Assembly (NCBI RefSeq): GCF_007992195.1
Contig: NZ_BJZU01000068.1
Span: 1 to 64,000, forward strand
Source: Methylobacterium oxalidis
GTDB taxonomy: Bacteria; Pseudomonadota; Alphaproteobacteria; Rhizobiales; Beijerinckiaceae
DNA: 64,000 nt
Direction of reading: 5' to 3'
Positions 60,956-64,000 of the stretch are shown here, in pieces (positions within the stretch are counted from its first letter, which is position 1; each line of letters starts with the position of its first letter). Under the pieces are notes generated by a model. It was given only the letters and a program-made list of their open reading frames with translations. It did no database searches and had not been told where the DNA came from. A program made the translations under genes and the position numbers.

Positions 60956-61916
60956 ACTCAACGGCACCGGCAGTCCAAGCCATCCGGCCTTGCCCCTCCG
61001 GCAGGAATGCCCGAGACGTCGGCTATCGGGCAAGCGATCGATTGGCGGGAAAGACTGGGAAAGGGCACGAAGCGGCCGGATCTGGCCGTAAGCTGCACGT
61101 CTGCTTCCCGCCATGCGGCCGCAAAATCGGACGGCCCCGGCAGCTCCGGCGGCCGGCTCGGATGCCTTCCGGCCGGCCTTTCGGTCAGCCACGTAAGCGG
61201 AACAGCTCACGTAAGCGGAACAGCTTTAGCCTGCAGTTGCAACCGCCCCCATGCGTCGTCATTGGATTCACAAACGTCGCTTAACGGAATGATTTCGACA
61301 TGCCGCAGATGTTCGATTAGATTTTCTTTGCCATTGTTCTTCCTGTCCCGCTTTTCTTGGTTTGGGACTGGCGCATAACCCGTTCTGCCGGCGCCCCATC
61401 CAGCGCTGAGTACCTTCAGCGCCGAGCAGGCGGCCGATCGAAGTTGCGGGCTCAGTTTGGAAGGAAGGGACCTTTCCGCCCCTTCCCGGTTCATCGTCAA
61501 GTATTCAGGCTCGGCGGGTCGTCGTGCCAGTCCCCACCCTTGTGGCCGTGAGCGTTGGGTTCACCGCTCCCGCGCGGCCGGCAAAGAACGCAGCCGCGCC
61601 GCCGATCAGCAGCGCTAATGCTGCATACAATGCACCCGCGACTGCGTCGGCGGCTTTGTCTTTCGCAGCCTCCTGTTTGGCTGGATCACCGTGAGCAGGT
61701 CGCGCACTGCCGAGACTGCCTGATCTCTGAGCGAAGCCGGGTCCTGTCCCCCAGAAGCGCTCCGTACCTTGCCCTCGATCCCAGAATGCCGAACGACGTG
61801 TGTGGAACGAGGTACGTTGGCGCGTGGAACAGTCCACGTGGGCAAGCACTATTGGACCGCCAACGATCGGCCGGATCTCGCCGGCTGATCCTTCAATCAT
61901 TGAGCGGGGCAGACCA
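60956..61916. other. 961-bp gene-poor gap
   Basis: Between the LysR gene and the end of the TonB receptor gene. It contains an 18-bp direct repeat at 61190-61225. The section 61270-61400 is AT-richer. A minus-strand open frame at 61505-61900 ends with a TM-like segment (ALYAALALLIGGAAAFFAGRAGAV), resembling the tail of a small membrane protein; no start or N-terminal family match is evident, so it may be a remnant. Composition and lack of genes fit a recombined junction. Confidence 0.4.
61190..61225. repeat. 18-bp perfect direct repeat, two copies
   Basis: CACGTAAGCGGAACAGCT occurs at 61190-61207 and again at 61208-61225, without a spacer. Origin unknown. Confidence 0.9.
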
Positions 61917-64000
61917 CTAGAACCGCGCGGTCAGAAACAGACGCACATTCCGCCCTGGCAGCAGAACCTCGTCCTTCTTGAACGAAGCCGCATTGCGGAT
62001 GTCGTCATTCAGCAGGTTGCGCCCTTGCAGACCGAGCGTCACCTCGCTCGCGCCGTAGACTGCGGGGTCGAGCGCCTTCGTGTAGCTGACCTCAGCGCGC
62101 AAGTCGTTCCAGCCTGCGGTCGGGGTCTCAAAATCCGAGACCCGATTCTGCGCGAAGGCGTGCAGCAGGTTCACCCGAGCAAACCAGCCCTCGGTGCGAA
62201 GAAACACGCCGCCCCCGATCCGGTAAGGCGGAATGCGCGGTACGTTCGTGCCATTGTCGAACTGCGCACGCACGAAGTCGAACTGGCCTTCGACTCCGAA
62301 CCAGCCGTTCCCGACCGGAATGGCATCGTACTGCGCTGCGAGTTCCGCACCGTAGAAGGTAGCGTTCTGCTGCGAGTAGACGACTTGGCGCAACTCATCG
62401 CCCGAGCCGCAGCTCGCGAAGTCGTCATCGCAGAGCGCGCCCGTGAACCTGCGATAGATGAAGCCGGTGTAGCGCGTGAAGTAGCCGGTGGCGTCGAAGC
62501 GCAGCTGACCCACAGCGTGACGGATACTGGCTTCGACCGTGCGTGCCCGCTCCAGCTTCAGATTGGGATCGCCGATCTCGAAGGTCGCGGTCGCGTCGTG
62601 CGGCCCCTGCGAGAACAGCTCGTACCCGGTCGGCGCGCGCTCGACATAGGAGCCGGTCACGCTCGCCACGAAGCCGTAGGGCAGATCCTGAAGTACGCCG
62701 AAGCTGGCGCTCTTGGGAGCGAAGTGGCGCGTTAGCGGAAACTGAAGCGGATCCTCGCCCGGGATCGGAAGAAAGTCGCTGGGGAACTGCACGGCGGTGC
62801 TGCGGATGCGGTCGCCCTCGATGCGGCCGGCCGCCTGCAGGCGAGCGCCGGGCCGGAGCTCCAACTCCTCGAACAGGTAGACCGCGCCCACACGCGAGTC
62901 GGTGCGCGGCAGGAAAGCTTCGAGCTGCGTGTTGATCACCCGCCGGTCCGCCTGAACGCCGATCGCGCCGGTGAGCGTGCCCAGGGCTGTGAACACCGGC
63001 ACGTGCTGGGCCTCGATACGCATCTCGGCCTCGCGGTTCTTGAAGACCGCCTGGACGCCGTCGACGCCGTCCTCGCCGATGCCGATCTCCTCGTGCCGGT
63101 ACACCGAATAACCGGCCCAGTAGCGGATGACCTCCAGAGGACCATCGAGGGGCCGGTACTCGCCGCGCGACAGCACGCGGTCCTGGCGCGGCGTCAGGCG
63201 GGTGCGCGCCTCCGCGGCCTCACCGCCAGGGATCTGATAAATCGAGTCGTAGTGGCTAAAGGAGACCCCGACGAAGCCGCGGTCGCCGATGGCTGAGATG
63301 CCGACTGCTCCGCCCCGAGACTCGGTCGCCGAGTTTCGCTGGATGCCGCCTGGGATCGCGTAGCTGTCCGTGGCCGTCTTGAAGCCGTCGGCATGCACGG
63401 CGATGCCGTCTTTGCCCGCATCGACGGTTGCCGCGCCGAGCCGGCCGTTGTCGACAGTGGAGAAGCCCGTGGTGACCTGGCCCGAGTACCCATTGAGCGG
63501 GATGAAGGTCGGCACCCGGTTGTTCTCGGCCGAGACCACGCCGCCGATGGCTCCCGAACCGTACCGCAAGGTCGCCGGCCCCCGGATGACCTCGATGCGG
63601 TCGTTGATCAGCGGGTTGACCGGCACCGCATGGTCCTCACCCAGATCCGACACACCGTTGTTGATGACGCCATTCTCCTGAATACGCACGCGGGCCTGAT
63701 CGAGGCCGCGGATGATCGGCCGCGAGGCTCCACCCGGTGCATAGGTCGAGGCAGAGATGCCAGGCTGATCGAACAGCGCATCGCCGAGCGTGCGCGGCTG
63801 GTCACGGGCGATCTGCTCGCGCGGGATCACCGTGACCGGCGAGAAGGTGTCGGTCGCCACCGGCAGGACGCCAGGTGTGGAAGACACCGCAGCAGGCGGG
63901 GACACAGGCGGCGTTGGCGTTGCGGAAGACCGAGCCGGCGACGCGTTTACCGCGGAGACGAGGCCTGAGCCACGGCGCTCGATCGGGCTTGGCGAGGTGA
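61917..64000 (-). CDS. TonB-dependent receptor, partial at the right edge
   Basis: At least 694 codons open to the end of the window; the signal peptide and start lie outside. The first GTG/ATG-type codon in the frame is at 63905, but the frame remains open to 64000. The plug domain is seen in FSPVTVIPREQIARDQPRTLGDALFDQPGI, GGASRPIIRGLDQARVRIQENGV, DRIEVIRGPATLRYGSGAIGGVV. Beta-barrel strands follow, with GYELFSQGPHDATATFEIGDPNLKLERARTVEASIRH and a terminal LFLTARF. The layout resembles ZnuD-type receptors for zinc or haem. A CDDDFASC segment is a possible Cys/Asp-rich loop. Substrate uncertain. Confidence 0.88.
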   Translation of the reverse strand, partial: TSPSPIERRGSGLVSAVNASPARSSATPTPPVSPPAAVSSTPGVLPVATDTFSPVTVIPREQIARDQPRTLGDALFDQPGISASTYAPGGASRPIIRGLDQARVRIQENGVINNGVSDLGEDHAVPVNPLINDRIEVIRGPATLRYGSGAIGGVVSAENNRVPTFIPLNGYSGQVTTGFSTVDNGRLGAATVDAGKDGIAVHADGFKTATDSYAIPGGIQRNSATESRGGAVGISAIGDRGFVGVSFSHYDSIYQIPGGEAAEARTRLTPRQDRVLSRGEYRPLDGPLEVIRYWAGYSVYRHEEIGIGEDGVDGVQAVFKNREAEMRIEAQHVPVFTALGTLTGAIGVQADRRVINTQLEAFLPRTDSRVGAVYLFEELELRPGARLQAAGRIEGDRIRSTAVQFPSDFLPIPGEDPLQFPLTRHFAPKSASFGVLQDLPYGFVASVTGSYVERAPTGYELFSQGPHDATATFEIGDPNLKLERARTVEASIRHAVGQLRFDATGYFTRYTGFIYRRFTGALCDDDFASCGSGDELRQVVYSQQNATFYGAELAAQYDAIPVGNGWFGVEGQFDFVRAQFDNGTNVPRIPPYRIGGGVFLRTEGWFARVNLLHAFAQNRVSDFETPTAGWNDLRAEVSYTKALDPAVYGASEVTLGLQGRNLLNDDIRNAASFKKDEVLLPGRNVRLFLTARF

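Noticed and set aside
61207-61500. Minus-strand open frame of 97 codons
   Set aside because: No resemblance to a protein family and no good start signal; treated as non-coding.

Overview
The window reads as chromosomal DNA of a high-GC alphaproteobacterium of the Hyphomicrobiales, most likely Methylobacteriaceae (Methylobacterium or Methylorubrum). Support comes from three PqqA-type peptides very close to the methylotroph PqqA sequence, an LdtR-type MarR regulator next to a DUF6163 membrane protein, the hemB / RDD / arginyltransferase order, an alphaproteobacterial RpoH, and very GC-rich codon use. The placement is an inference from recalled protein resemblance; no search was run.

Layout. 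1-9.7 kb: a giant secreted haem peroxidase with RTX, Ig-like and DUF4214 domains, then a small four-helix Cys-rich copper-binding protein. 9.7-14.2 kb: a heavy-metal RND pump and its membrane-fusion protein. 14.5-20.1 kb: an internally shortened CYTH protein, a Tat-exported PhoX phosphatase, a class III adenylate cyclase and a lipase-like protein with six FGWREGR-type repeats. 20.1-26.5 kb: 3-methyladenine glycosylase, a small secreted protein, and a drug-type RND operon (lipoprotein MFP, pump, TetR) with a perfect palindrome upstream. 26.5-30.3 kb: a hybrid histidine kinase overlapping its LuxR-type response regulator. 31-36 kb: Pcm methyltransferase, a chemoreceptor and an MgtE magnesium channel.

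36.4-36.9 kb holds the most striking feature: three tandem pqqA genes, each with its own ribosome binding site, then a strong hairpin, with no pqqBCDE nearby. 37-42.4 kb is a housekeeping block: ldtR, DUF6163, enoyl-CoA hydratase/isomerase-family hydrolase, hemB, lipoprotein, RDD protein and Bpt/Ate. 42.5-47.3 kb: intracellular PHB depolymerase, a frameshifted receiver protein, an intact single-domain receiver and several small secreted or membrane proteins. 47.6-57.4 kb: purB, a cyclopropane synthase, a D-amino-acid aminotransferase, purA, a TM protein of unknown function, rpoH and an RluD-type pseudouridine synthase.

57.5 kb to the end is an accessory region anchored on a tRNA-Glu gene: a decayed tyrosine integrase (three frameshifts, a nonsense codon and loss of the catalytic Tyr), an IS256-family transposase fragment, a LysR / azoreductase / SMR-transporter cassette, a nearly gene-free stretch of about 1 kb, and a TonB-dependent receptor that runs off the right edge.
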